From Kingdonia uniflora (lineage: Eukaryota > Streptophyta > Magnoliopsida > Ranunculales > Circaeasteraceae): a stretch of DNA of 64,000 nt. A program made the position numbers and the translations under genes. This document shows positions 11,650 to 23,720 of the stretch, piece by piece. Where the stretch lies: assembly GCA_014058105.1 (NCBI GenBank), contig JACGCM010000669.1, forward strand, positions 186,001 to 250,000, in the 5' to 3' direction. The notes under the pieces are model-generated. The model worked only from the letters and a program-made list of their open reading frames with translations. It was not told the DNA's origin and made no database searches. The stretch's first letter is position 1. Each line of letters starts with the position of its first letter.

Positions 11650-13745
11650 AGCCTTAGAGTAGTGGGTTATCTGTACCGTTTAAAAACTTAAACAATGATT
11701 ATCGTGAGTCATTAGTTAACTATCCTAGCGTGTTGTTGGGCGAATATAATCACTTAAAAGCAATCCAAACTCTCTAACGCGTTGTCAGTTTCCAAGTTTC
11801 TCGGAATTGCGATCTAATGCATTGAAGTGGTTCGAAATCCGTATCGATCAAAAACACAAACTGGGAGTATTCCGAGTCATTAGGAAACTATCCGAGCATG
11901 TTGCGGATGAATAGAAAGTCATAAACTGATCCAACCCCTTATATGAATAGCCGGTATCAAAGTTTCTCAGTAATGTGATCTAAAGCCTCGGATGGGTGGG
12001 TTATTTGTACATGTTAAAAACTCAAACCGAGATTATTCGGAGTCATTGGTTAATTATCCTGGCATGTTGTTTGACGAATATAATATCTTAAATGCAATAC
12101 AAACTCACAAATGTGTTGTCAGGAGGCAAGTTTCTCTAAATTTAGATCTAAAGCATTTGAGTGGTAAAAAATTGATATCGGTCACAAACTTAAACCGAGA
12201 GAATTCCAAGTCATTGGGTAACTATCCTAGCATGTTGTCGAACGAATAGAAACTCATAAACTGACCCAACCTCTCAAACGAGTAGTCGGCAGCCAAGCTT
12301 CTCAAAAATGCGATCTAAAGCCTCGGGGTGGTGCAAAATCTGTACCGGTTAAAAATTCCAACCGGGAGTATTGCTAATCATTGGGAAACTATCCGAGCGT
12401 ATTGTTAGACGAATAGAAACTCATAAACTAATCCAACCTCTTAAACGACTAGCCGGTTGCTAAGCTTCTCATAAATATAATCTAAAGCCTCGGAAGGGTG
12501 TGAAATTTGTACTGGCTAAAAACTTTAACGGAGATTTTTTACGAGTCATTGGGTAACTATCCTAACGTATTGTCGGACGAATTTAAACTCATCAACTGAT
12601 CCAACTTCTCATACGAGTAGCTGGTAGCCAAGCTTTACCAAAATGCATCTAAAGCCACGGAGCAGTGGGATATTTTTAAAGTTTCAAAACTCAAACCGAG
12701 ATTATCGCAAGTCACTGGGTAACTATCCTAGCGCGTTGTTGGACGAATATATGGTCTCAAAAGCGGTCCAACTTCTCAAACGTTATGTCAGTAGCCAAGT
12801 TTCTCCGAATTACAATCTAAAGCATCGTAGAGGTGCGAAATCCATATCGGTCAAAATCATAAACCGAGAATACAGCGAGTCATTGGGTAATTATCCTAGC
12901 ATGTTGCTGGACGAATATAAACCCTTAAAAGCAATCCAACATCTGAAATAAGTTATCAGTAGCCAAGCTTCTCCGAATTATGATATAAAGCATCAGAGAG
13001 GTGCGAAATCCGTACCGATCAAAAACTCAATAAGGGAGTATTCCGAGTCATTGGGTAATTATTCTAGAGTGTTGCTGGATAAATAGAAACCCATAAACCG
13101 ATGCAACCTCTCAAACGAGTAGCCGACAACCAAGCTTCACAAAAATGCAATCTAAACTCTCGGAAGGGTGTGAAATCTGTACAGAAAAAAACTCAAACAG
13201 GGAGTATTGCGAATGATTGGGTGACTATCCTAGCATGCTATCGGATGAATAGAAACTCATAAACTGATTCAACCTCTCAAAAATCTAGCCGGTAGCCAAG
13301 CTTCTTAAAAATGCGATCTAAAGCCTTGGAGGGGTGGGAAATCTGTTCTGGCTAAAATTTAAACTGGTATTACTGTGAGTCAATGGGTAACTATTCAATC
13401 ATGTTGTTGGGCGAATATAATCACTTAAAAGCAATTCTAACTCCCAAACGTGTTGGTAGTTGCCAAATTTCTCCGAATTATGATCTATAGTATTGGAGAG
13501 GTGCGAAATCTGTATCGGTCATAAACAAAAACCCGAAGTATTCCGGGTCATTAGGTAACTATCCTAGCATGTTGTCAGACAAATGAAAACTCGTAAACTG
13601 ATACAACCGCTCAACCGCGTAGCCGGTAGCCAAGCTTTTCAAAAATGCAACAAAAAACCCCGGAGCAGTGAGATATCTAAATCATTTTAAATCTCAAACC
13701 GAGATTATTTTGAGTCATTGGGTAACTATCTTAGCGTGTTGTTGA
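11650..13745. repeat. 3.61 kb duplication, copy 1 (includes a 7-mer module M copy)
   Basis: Matches 15270-17370 at an offset of about 3614. Shared private variants include GGTTCGAAATCCGTATCGAT (11830), GCATGTTGCGGATG (11895), the unusual CATTGGTTAATTATCCTGG boundary (12046) and TTTTTAAAGTTTCAAAACTC (about 12672). The left part (to about 12.63 kb) resembles the 7-monomer unit that is tandemly repeated at 45.7-50.2 kb. The right part resembles 24.05-25.15 and 50.22-51.3 kb. The open frames at 11992-12249 and 12643-12951 are satellite translations whose counterparts are at 15660-15863 and 16257-16529. Confidence 0.85.
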
Positions 13746-13862
13746 CAAAAACTTTCTCCGAATTACGATCTAGTGCATCGGGGAGGTAAGAAATCCGTAT
13801 CGGTTAAAAAATCAAACCAGGAGTATTCTGAGTCATTGGGTAACTATCTTAGCGTGAAGTCA
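13740..13862. other. Two truncated monomers
   Basis: At 13745-13752 GTTGTTGAC is joined to AAAAACTTTCTCCGAATTACG, losing roughly 75 bp of a class A unit. At 13855-13860 TTAGCGTG is joined to AAGTCATTAACTGATCC, losing about 20 bp. The first occurs in the same unit that carries a one-base deletion (GTTGTTGACGAAT) in the sister modules near 41.43 and 51.31 kb. Confidence 0.75.
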
Positions 13863-15265
13863 TTAACTGATCCAACCTCTCAAACGGGTAGCCGCTAGAC
13901 AAGCTTCTCAAAAATACAATCTAAAGTTTTGGAACAGTGGGATATCTGTACTATTGAAAAACTCAAACCGAGATTGTTGCGAGTAATAGGGTAACTATTC
14001 TAGTATGTTCTTCGACAAATATAAACTCTAAAATGCGAACCAACTTCAAAAATTATATGTCAGTTGCCAAGATTCCCCGAATTGCGATCTAAAGCATCAT
14101 AGAGGTAAAAAAATCATTACCAGTCAAAAGCACAAACCGGGAGTACTGCGAGTCATTGGGTAACAATCCTAGCGTGTTGTTGGACGAATATAAACTTTTT
14201 TAAGCGATCCAATCACTGAAATGAGTTGTCAGTTGCAAAGCTTCACCGAATTACAATCTAAAGCATCAGAGATGTCCAAAATCCGTACCGGTCAAAACCA
14301 CAATAAGGAAATATTCCGAGTCATTGGGTACTTATCATAGCATGTTACAGGGAAAATAGAAACTCATAAATCGCTCAAACCTCACAAATGAGTAGCCAGC
14401 CGCAAAGGTTCTCAAAAATGAGATCTAAAGCCTCGGAGGGGTACGAAATCCATACAAGCCAAAAACTCAAGCCGCCAGTATTACGAGTCATTGGGTAACT
14501 ATCCTAGCGTGTTGTCAGTCGAATAGTAACTCATAAACTGATCCAACCTCTTAAATGGCTTGCCGGTAGCCAAGATTCAAAAAAATGCGATAAAAGGCCT
14601 CGACGGGGTAGGAAATCTGCTCTGGTTAAAATCTCAAACCGGGATTATTGCGAGTCATTGGGTAACGATCCTAGCATTTTGTTGGACGAATATAATCTCT
14701 TAAATGCAATCAAAACACTCAAACGTGTTTTCAGTAGCAAATTTTTTCTGAATTAAGATCTAAAGCTTAGGAGAGGTGCGAAATCCATATTGGTCAAAAA
14801 CACAAACCGAGAGTATTCCGAGCATTAGGAAACTATCCCAACATGTTGCGGATGAATAGAAAGTCATAAACTGATCCAACCTCGTATTCGAGTAGGCGGT
14901 AGCAAAGTTTCTCAGTATGGCATTCTAAAACCCCGGAGGGGTGGGTTATCTGTACAGGTTAAAAACTCAAACCGGGATTATTCTGAGTCATTGGTTAACT
15001 ACCCTAGCATGTTGTTGGAAAAATATAATATCTTAAAAGCAATACAAACTCACAAACGTGTTGTCAGAAGCCAAATTTCTCTAAATTAAGATCTAAAGCA
15101 TCAGAGTGGTACGAAATCCGTATCGGTCACAAACCTAAGCTGGGAGAATTCCAAGTCATTGGGTAACTATCCTAGCATGTTTTCGAACTAATAGAAACAC
15201 AAAAACTGATCCAACATCTCAAACGATTAGCCAGTAGTCAAGCTTCTCAGAAATGCAATCTAAAG
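13862..15265. repeat. Module N copy 2 and start of the 8.43 kb duplication
   Basis: The left part, with CTATTGAAAAACTC near 13940 and CAAAAATTATATGTCAG near 14045, is module N. From about 14600 the sequence matches 23040-23640 at an offset of 8434, including the same missing GT at GAGCATTAGG (14820 and 23255) and the AACATGTTGCGGATG variant (14841 and 23275). The poly-G tract at 23369 corresponds to an ordinary CCCGGAGGGGTGGG here at about 14932. Confidence 0.75.
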
Positions 15266-15269
15266 TCTT

Positions 15270-17370
15270 AGAACAGTGGGATATCTGTACCGTTTAAAAA
15301 CTCAAACAATGATTATCGTGAGTCATTAGTTAACTATCTTAGCATGTTGTTGGGCGAATATAATCACTTAAAAGCAATCGAAACTTTCTAACGCGTTGTT
15401 AGTTGCCAAGTTTCTCCGAATTGCAATCTAATGCATTGAAGAGGTTCGAAATCCGTATCGATCAAAAACACAGACCAGGAGTATTCCGAGACATTAGGAA
15501 ACTATTCGAGCATGTTGCAGACGAATAGAAAGTCATAAAATGATCCAACCTCTTATACGAGTAGCCGGTATCAAAGTTTCTCAGTAATGCGATCTAAAGC
15601 CTCGGAGGGGTGGGTTATCTGTACATGTTAAAAACTCAAACCGGGATTATACGGAGTCATTGGTTAATTATCCTGGCACGTTGTTGGACAAATATAATAT
15701 TCTAAATGCAATACAATCTCACAAATGTGTTGTCAGAAGACAAGTTTCTATGAATTTAGATCTAAAGCATTTAAGTGGTAAGAAATTGATATCGGTCGCA
15801 AACTTAAACCGGGAAAATTCCAAGTCATTGGGTAACTATCCTAGCGTGTTGTCGAATGAATAGAAACTCATAAACTGATACAACCTCTCAAACGAGTAGT
15901 CAGTAGCCAAGCTTCTCAAAAATGCGATCTAAAGCCTTGGGGTGGTGTAAAATCCGTACTGGTTCAAAATTCCAATCGGGAGTATTGCTAATCATTGGGA
16001 AACTATCCGAGCGTATTGTCAGACGAATAAAAACTCATAAACTGATCCAACCTCTTAAACGACTAGCCGGTGGCTAAGCTTCTCATAAATATTATCTAAA
16101 GCCTCGGAAGGGTGTGAAATTTGTACTGGTTTAAAACTTTAGCAGAGATTTTTTACGAGTCATTGGGTAACTATCCTAACGTATTGTCGGACGATTTTAA
16201 ACTCATCAACTGATCCAACTTCTCATACGACTGGCCGGTAGCCAAGCTTTACCAAAATGCATTTAAAGCCTCGGAGCAGTGCGATATTTTTAAAGTTTCA
16301 AAACTCAAACCGAGATTATCGCGAGTCATTGAGTCACTATCCTAGCGGGTTGTTGTACCAATATAAACTCTCAAAAGCGATCCAACTTCTCAAACGCTAT
16401 GTCAATAGCCAAGATTCTCCGAATGACAATCTAAAGCTTCGTAGAGGTGTAAAATTCGTACCGGTCAAAACCACAAACCGGGAATACAGCGAGTCATTGG
16501 GTAATTATCCTATCGGGTTCTTGGACTAAAATAAACCCATAAAAGCCATCCAACATCTGAAATGAGTTATCAGTAGCCAAGCTTCTCCGAAATGCGATAT
16601 AAAGCATCAAAGAGGTACGAAATCCGTACCGATCAAAAACTCAATAAGGGAGTATTCCGAGTCATTGGGTAATTATTCTCGCGTGTTGCCAGATAAATAC
16701 AATCTCATAAACCGATCCAACCTCTCAAACGAGTAGCCGGCGACCAAGCTTCTCAAAAATGCGATCTAAAGCCTCGGAGAGGTGTAAAAATCCGTTCCGA
16801 TCAAAAACTCAAACCGGGAGTATTACGAGTCATTGGGTAACTACCCTAGCGTGCTGTCGAACGAATTGAAACTCATAAACTGATCCAACCTCTCAAATAA
16901 CTAGCTGGTAGCCAAGCTTCTTAAAAATAGGATCTAAAGCCTCAGAAGGGTGGGAAGTCTGTTCCGGTTAAAAATTTATACCGACATTATTGTGATTCTA
17001 TGAGTAACTATTCAATTGTATTATTGGGCGAATATAATAACTTAAAAGCAATCCTAACTCTCAAACGTGTTGGTAGTTGCCAAGTTTCTCTGAATAATGA
17101 TCTAAAGCATAAGAGAAATGCGAAATCCGTATCGGTCAAAAACACAAACCCGGAGTATTCCGAGTCATTAGGTAACTATCCTAGCATGTTGTCAGACGAA
17201 TGAAAACTCATAAACTGATACAGCCTCTCAACCGAGTAGCCGGTATCCATGCTTCTCAAAAATGCGATAGAACACCACGGAGTAGCGGGATATCTGAACC
17301 GTTTTAAATCACTAACCGATATTATTTTGAGTCATTGGGTAACTATCTTAGCGTGTAGTTGCCAAATATA
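15270..17370. repeat. 3.61 kb duplication, copy 2
   Basis: Homologous to 11650-13745 (offset about 3614) and, from about 15.92 kb, to 23.72-25.15 kb (offset about 7785). The last shared unit has GCGATAGAACACCACGG followed by TTTTAAATC and a class A head GTGTAGTTGCC. It has counterparts at about 13.65, 25.05, 41.34 and 51.21 kb, so this module occurs five times in the window. The open frames are translations of class A and fused A/B units. Confidence 0.85.
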
Positions 17371-18188
17371 ATATCTTAAAAGAAATCCAAATTATCAAAT
17401 GTGTTGTCAGGAGAAAAGTTGCTCTGAAATACGATCTAAAGCATCAGAGAGGTCCGAAATACGTAACGGTTAAAACTCCAACCGGGAGTATTATGAGTCA
17501 TTGGGTAACTATCCTAGCGTGTTGCCGGATGAATAGAAACTCATAAAATGATCCAACCTCTCTAACGAGTAGCCGGTAGCCAAGCTTCTCAAAAATGTAA
17601 TCTAAAGCCTCTGAGCGTTAGGATATCTATAGTGTTTAAAAATTCAAGCCGAGATTATTGCGAGTCATTGGGTAATTATCCTAGCATGTTGTTGGACGAA
17701 TATAAACTCTTAAAAGCAAACCAACTTCTAAATCAATAAGTCAGTAGCCATGCTTCTCCGAATTACGATCAAAAGCGCCGGAGAGGTGAAAAATCTGTAC
17801 CGGTCCAAAACACCAATTGGGAGTAATACGATTCAGTGGGTAACAATCTTAGCATGTTGTTGGGCGAATATAAACTCTTAAAAGTTATACATCCTTTACA
17901 ATGAGTTGTCAGTGGAAAAATTTCTCCGAATTGCGATCTAAAGCATCAAAGATGTTCAAAATCCGTACCGGTCGAAAACTCAATAAGGGAGTATTTCGAG
18001 TCATTGGGTAACTATCCTAGCACATTTTTGGGGGAATAGAAACACATAAACTGATCCAACCTCACAAAAGATTTGCCGGTAGTCAAGCTTCTTAAAAATG
18101 CGATCTAAAGCCTCAGAGCAGTGGGATATCTGTACCGTCTAAAACCTCAAACCGAGATTATTGCAAGTTATTGGGCAACTATCCTAGC
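17370..18188. repeat. Module R, copy 1
   Basis: Begins with the AAAAGTTGCTCTGAAATACG class A unit (about 17415). It continues with GCCTCTGAGCGTTAGG (about 17605), units with CAATAAGGGAG boundaries, and a GGGGGAATAG class B head (18030). The same order occurs at about 25.2-25.9, 41.5-42.1, 51.35-52.0 and, from the second unit, 32.39-32.9 kb. Sequence identity to the 25.2 kb copy looks moderate. Confidence 0.75.
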
Positions 18189-18198
18189 GTGCAATGGG
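18186..18198. other. Truncated monomer junction (about 95 bp lost)
   Basis: ATCCTAGCGTG is joined to CAATGGGATATATCTACC, so more than half of the monomer between the head block and the ACCGTTTAAAAATTC block is missing. It lies at the boundary between modules R and P. Confidence 0.75.
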
Positions 18199-18199
18199 A

Positions 18200-20985
18200 T
18201 ATATCTACCGTTTAAAAATTCAAACCAGTAGTATCGTGAGTCATTGCTAAATGATCCTAGCGTGCTTTCGAACGAATCAAAACTTATAAACCGATCCAAC
18301 CGCTCAACCACTTACCGGTATACAAGCTACTCAAAAATGCAATCTAAAGCCTCGGAGGGGTGGGATATCTGTTCCGATTAAAAACTCAAACCAAGATTAT
18401 TGTGAGCCATTGGGTAACAATCCTAGAATGTAGTTGGACAAATAATATCTCTTAAAAACATTCTAAACTCTCAAACGTGTTATCAGTATCCAAATTTTTA
18501 CGAAATACGATCAAAAGCATCGGAGAGGTCCGAAATCTGTATCGATTAAAAACTCAAAGCGGGAGTACTCTGAGTCATTGGGTAACTATCATAGCGTGCT
18601 ATCTTATGAATAGAATCATATAAACTGATCCAACCTCTCAAACAAGTATCCGGTAGCCATGCTACTCAAAAATGCGATCTAAAGCCTCGGAGTGGTGGGG
18701 AATCAGTACCGGTTAAAACTTAAACCGGGATTATTGCGTGTCACTGGGTAACTAGCCTAGTGTATTGCTGGACGAATATAATATCTTAAAAGTAATCCAA
18801 ATGCTCAAACGCGCTATCAGTAGCCAAGTTTCTCCGAAATACGATCTAAAGCATCTGAGAGGTGCGAAATCTGTATCGGCTAAAAACACAAACCAGGAAT
18901 ATTCCGAGTCATTAGGTAATAATCCTTGAATGTTGTCCGAAGAATAGAATAACATAAACCGATCCAACCTCTTATACGAGTAGCCGGTAGCAAAGTTTCT
19001 CATAAATGCGATATAAAGCCTCGGAGCAGTGGAATAATTGTACCGGTTTATAACACAAACCGAAATTATTGCGAGTCATTGGGTAACTATCCTTGCATAT
19101 TGTTGGAAGAATATAATCGCTTAAATGCAATACAATCTCTTAGATGTCTTTTTAGTAGACCTGTTTCTCCAAATTAAGATCTAAAGAATCGGAGTGGTAC
19201 AAAATCTGTATCGGTTAAAAAATTAAACCTAAAATATTCCGAGTCATTGGGCACTTATACAAGCGCGTTGTCAGAAGAATAGAAACTTATAAACTAATCC
19301 AACCACACAAACGAGTAGCCGGCAGCCAAGCTTCTCATAAATGGGATATAAAGCCATGGTGGGGTGCAAAATCCGTACAGGTCAAGAATTAAACCTGGAG
19401 TATTATGGGTCATTGGGTAACTATCCTAGCATGTTATAGGGTGATATGAAACTCATAAACCAACCCAATATCTCAAACGACTAACTGACAGCCAAGCTTC
19501 TCAAAAATGCGATCTAAAGCCTTGGATGGGTGGGAAATCTGTACCAGTTAAAAACTCAAACTGGGATTATTGGGAGCTATTGGGTAACTATCCTAGCGTG
19601 TTGATGAACAAATATAATATCTTAAAGGAAATCCAAATTCTCAAACGTGTTATCAATAGCAAAGTTTCTCCGAATTATGATCTAAAGCATCTGTGAAGTG
19701 CATAATCCGTATCGGTCAAAAACACAAACCGGGAGTATTCCAAGTCATTAAGTAACTATCCTAAAATGGTTACAAAAGAATTGAAAGTCATAAACAAATC
19801 CAGCCTCATATACGAGTAGCCGGAAGCAAAGTTTCTCATAAATGCGATCTAAAGCCTCAGAGGGGTGGGATAACTGTACCGGTTTAAAACTCAAACCGGG
19901 ATTATTGCGAGTCATTGGGTATCTATACTAGCGTATTGTTGGACGAATATAATCTCTTAAAAGCAATACAATCTCTCAAACGTGTTGTCAGTAGCCAAGT
20001 TTCTTCGAATTAAGATTAAAAGAATCGGAGAGGTGTGAAAACTGTATCAGTCAAAAACTTAAACTGGGAGTATTCCGAGTCATTGGGTAATAATCCTAGC
20101 GTGTTGTCGGATGAATAGGAACTCATAAACTGATCCAACCTTTTAAACGAGTAGCCGGTTGCCTAGTTTCTAAAAAATGGGATCTAAAGCCTCGGATGGG
20201 AGCGAAAACCGTACCGATCCAAAACTTAAACCGGGAGTATTACGAGTCAATTGGTATCTCTCCTAATGTATTTTCGAATGAATAGAAACTCTTAAACTGA
20301 TCCAACCTCTTAAACGACTAGCCAGTAGCCAAGCTTCTCAGAAATATGATCTAAAGCCTTGAAGGGGTATGAAATCAGTACCGGTTCAAAACTCAAGCCG
20401 AAATTTTTGTGAGTCAATGGGCAACTATCCTAGCATGTTGTTGGACAAATATAATTTTTTAAAAGCAATACAAATTCTCATACGTGTTGTCAGTAGACAA
20501 GTTTCTCCGAAATATGATCTAGTGCATCGGGGAGGTACGAAATCCGTATCGGTTAAAAAATCAAACCGGGAGCATTCCGAGTGATTGGGTAACAATCCTA
20601 GCGTATTGTCGGACGAATAGAAACTAATTAACTGATCGAACCTCACAAACGGTGTAGCCTGCAGCCAAGCTTCTCAAAAAAGTAATCTAAAGTTTCAGAG
20701 CAGTATGATATCTATACTATTAAAAAATCAAACTGTGATTATTGCGAGTCATTGGGTAACTATTCTAGTATGTTCATGGATGAATATAAACACTAAAATA
20801 CGAACCAACTTCAAAAATGATATGTCAGTTGCCAAGTTTCCCCGAATTGCGATCAAAAGCATCGCAGAGGTAAAAAATCATAACCGGTGAAAAGCACAAA
20901 CCGGGAGAACTGCGATTCATTGGGTAGCAATCCTAGCGGGTTGATGGATGAATATAAAATCTTAAAACCGATCCAACCTCTGAAA
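18200..20985. repeat. Module P copy 2 and N copy 3; left copy of a 7.03 kb offset duplication
   Basis: The first part resembles 5.6-7.5 kb (module P). From about 19.3 kb onward it matches 26.35-28.0 kb at an offset of about 7030 (42 monomers). Shared variants are GAAGTGCATAATCCG (19697 and 26727), the GGGTGATATGAAACTC versus GGGTGAAATGAAACTC head (19438 and 26470), and GGGAGCGAAA followed by CCGATCCAAAACTTAAACCGG (about 20195 and 27225). Module N begins at about 20.7 kb. No gene is present. Confidence 0.8.
19878..19900. repeat. Example of the dyad symmetry present in many monomers
   Basis: CCGGTTT (19879-19885) and AAACCGG (19893-19899) are perfect inverted 7-base arms separated by the 7-base loop AAAACTC. 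The same position in most monomers has shorter arms, for example CCGGT/ACCGG in class B or CGGT/ACCG in class A. The symmetry is therefore a property of the consensus, strongest in units reading GTACCGGTTT. Confidence 0.85.
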
Positions 20986-23035
20986 TGAGTTATCTATTGC
21001 AATGCTTCTCCAAATTACGATCTATAGCATCAGAGATGTCCGAAATTCGTACCGGTCAAAAACACAATAAGGGAATATTTCGAGTCATTAGGAACATATC
21101 CTAGCATGTTGCTGGGAGAATTGAAACTCATAAACCGATCCAACCTCTGAAATGAGTAGCCAGTCGCCAAGCTTCTCTAAAATGCGATCTAAATCCCCGG
21201 AGGGGTACGAAATCCGTACAAGTCAAAAACTCAAACTGGGAATATTTTGAGTCATTGGGAAACTATCCTAGCGTGTTTTCGGTCGAATAGAAACTCATAA
21301 ACTGATCAAACCTCTCAAAAGACTTATCGGTAGCCAAGATTCTTAAAAATATGATCTAAAGCCTCGAAGGGGTGGGAAACCTATTCCGGTTAAAATCACA
21401 AACCGGGATAATTGAGAGTCTTTGGGAAACTATCGAGGCGTTTTGTTGGATGAATATAATCTCTTAAAAGCAATCAAAACTCTCAAACGTGTTGTCAGTG
21501 GCAAAGTTTTTCCGAATTAAGATCTAAAGCTTCAGGGAGGTGTGAAATCTGTATCGGTCAAAAACTCAAGCCGGGAATATTTCAAGTCATTGGGTAACTA
21601 TCCTAGCATGTTGTCGGACGAATAGAAACTCATAAATTGATGAAACCTCTCAAACGAGTAGCCGGTAGCTAAGCTTCTCAACAATTGTATTTAAAGCCTT
21701 TGTGGGGTGCAAAATCTGTATCGGTCAAAAACTCAAACCGGGTGTATTACGAGTTATTGGGCTACGCTCCAAGCATATTGTCGGTAAAAATGAAGCTTTT
21801 AAACCAATCCAACCTCATAAATGACTTGCCGGTAGCAAAGCTTCTCAAAAATGCAATTTAAGGCCTCGGAGGGGTGTGAAATCTGTACCGGTTTAAAACA
21901 CAAGATTGAATTTTTGTGAGTTATTGGGAAACTATCCTACCATGTTGTTGGACGGATAAAATCTCTTAAAAGCATTCTAAACTCTCAAACGTGTTCTCTG
22001 GAGCAAAGTTTCTCCGAATTAAGATCTAAAGCTTCGTAGAAGTACAATATCCATATCGGTCGAACACTCAAGCCGAGAGTATTCCGAGTCATTGGGAAAC
22101 TATCCTAGTGTGTTGTCGGACGAATAGAAACTCATAAACTGGTCCAACCTCTCTAACCAGTACCCGATGGCCAAGCCCTCATAAATGCGATCTAAAGCCT
22201 CGGAAAAGTGGGATATCAATACCGTGTAACTCAAACCGAGAATATTGCGAGTCATTGCGTAACTATCTCAGCGTATTGTTAGGCGAATATAATATCTTAG
22301 AAGTGAAGCAACTTCACAAACGATAAGTCAATAGCCAAGTTACTTCGAATTGCGATCAAATGCATCGGACAGGTGCGAAATCCGAATCGTTTAAAAACTC
22401 AATCAGGGAGTATTCCAAATCATAGGGTAACTATCCTAGCATGTTCTCAGGCGAATAGAAACTCGTAAGCTGATCCATCCTCACAAACGAGTAGCCGATA
22501 GCCAAGCTTTTCCAAAATGCAATCTAAAGCCTCATATTAGTGGGATATTTATACCATTTAAAAACTCAAACCAATATTATTGTGAGTCATTGGTTCACTA
22601 TCCTAGCATGTTGTCGAATAAATAGAAATCCATAAACCGATCCAACCACTCAAATGACTAGCCGGTATCCAAGCTTCTCAAAAATGCGTTCTAAAGCATC
22701 GGAGGGGTGTGAAATCTGTACCGGTTGAAAACTCAAACCGCGATTATTGCGAGTCATTGGGTAACTATCCTAGCGTGCTGTTAGGCGAATATAATCTATT
22801 AATGACATTCCAAACTTTCAAACATGATGTCAGTAGCCAAGTTTCTCCGAATTAAGTTCTAAAGAATCAAAAATGTACGAAATCCGTGTCGGTTAAAAAC
22901 TTAAACCGGGAGTATTCTGAGATATTGAGTAAATATCGTAGCGTGTTGTCAAACGAATAGAAACTCCTAAACTGGTCCAACCTCTTAAACGACTAGCTGG
23001 TAGCCAAGCATCTCAAAAATATGATCTAAAGCCTC
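20985..23035. repeat. Satellite segment with partially deleted counterpart at 28.0-29.2 kb
   Basis: The four monomers at about 20.98-21.65 kb have no counterpart in the 28 kb copy. From 21.65 kb the match continues at offset 6361 (GAGTTATTGGGCTAC at 21751 and 28112). It then shifts to offset 6191 after a further monomer is missing (GAGTCATTGGTTCACTATC at 22584 and 28775). It includes the 3 bp deletion marker at 22221 and module Q copy 2 (ATTAAGTTCTAAAGAATCAA at 22851). Confidence 0.8.
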
Positions 23036-23720
23036 GAAGAGGTGTGAAATCTGTTCCGGTTGTAATCTCAAATCGGGATTATTACGAGTCATTGGGTAAC
23101 TATCCTAGAATTTTGTTGGACGATTATAATCTCTTAAAATCAATCAAAACACTCAAACGTGTTGCTAGTAGTGAAGTTTTTCTGAATTAAGATCTAAAGG
23201 TTCGGAGAGGTGCGTAATTTGAATCGGTCAAAAACTCAAACAGGGAGTATTCCGAGCATTAGAGAACTATCCCAACATGTTGCGGATGAATGGAAAGTCA
23301 TAAAATGATCCAACCGCTTATTCGAGTAGGCGGTAGCAAAGTTTCTCAGTAATGCGATCTAAAGCCTCGGGGGGGGGGGGGGGGGGGGGGGGGTAGGTTA
23401 TCTTTACAGGTTGAAATCTCAAACCGGGATTATTCTGAGTCATTGGTTAACTATCCTAGCATGTTGTAAGACAAATATAATATCTTAAAAGCCATACAAA
23501 CTCACTAACATTTTGCCAGAAGCCAAGTTTCACTGTATTATGATCTAAAGCATCGGAGTGGTACGAAATCTGTATCGGTCACAAACTTAAGCCGGGAGTA
23601 TTCCAAGTCATTAGATAACTATCCTAGCATGTTGTCGAATGAATAGAAATTCATAAACTGATCCAACCTCTCGAGCGATTAGCCTGTAGCCAAGCTTCTC
23701 AAAAATGCGATCTAAAGCCT
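23035..23720. repeat. 8.43 kb duplication, copy 2
   Basis: Homologous to about 14.6-15.25 kb at offset 8434, then switches at about 23.72 kb to homology with 15.92 kb. Relative to the 14.6-16 kb region, about four monomers (15.25-15.92 kb) are missing here. It contains the poly-G tract at 23369. Confidence 0.75.
23369..23393. repeat. Homopolymer: 25 consecutive G
   Basis: The usual class B block CTCGGAGGGGTGGGTTATC appears here as CTC, then 25 G, then TAGGTTATC. The counterpart 8.43 kb upstream (about 14932) has the ordinary CCCGGAGGGGTGGGTT. No other homopolymer of comparable length is in the window. It may be a genuine slippage expansion of a G-rich block or a base-calling or assembly artefact; G homopolymers are a known weak point of several platforms. 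Confidence 0.97.

Noticed and set aside
11826..11840. GGTTCGAAATCC resembles a tRNA B-box (also near 15438, 30068, 48229, 49399), raising the idea of Pol III promoters or a tRNA-derived repeat
   Set aside because: It is the ordinary GGTGCGAAATCC block with one change, it has one base too many for the usual GGTTCRANNCC spacing, no A-box lies at the right distance upstream, and there is no cloverleaf or terminator.
20700..20890. LTR or transposon remnant around the (A)TTAAAAAATC-rich unit
   Set aside because: The unit aligns fully to class A/B monomers and has equivalents at 8.6, 13.9, 27.7 and 36.5 kb; no target-site duplication, terminal repeat or coding remnant is present.
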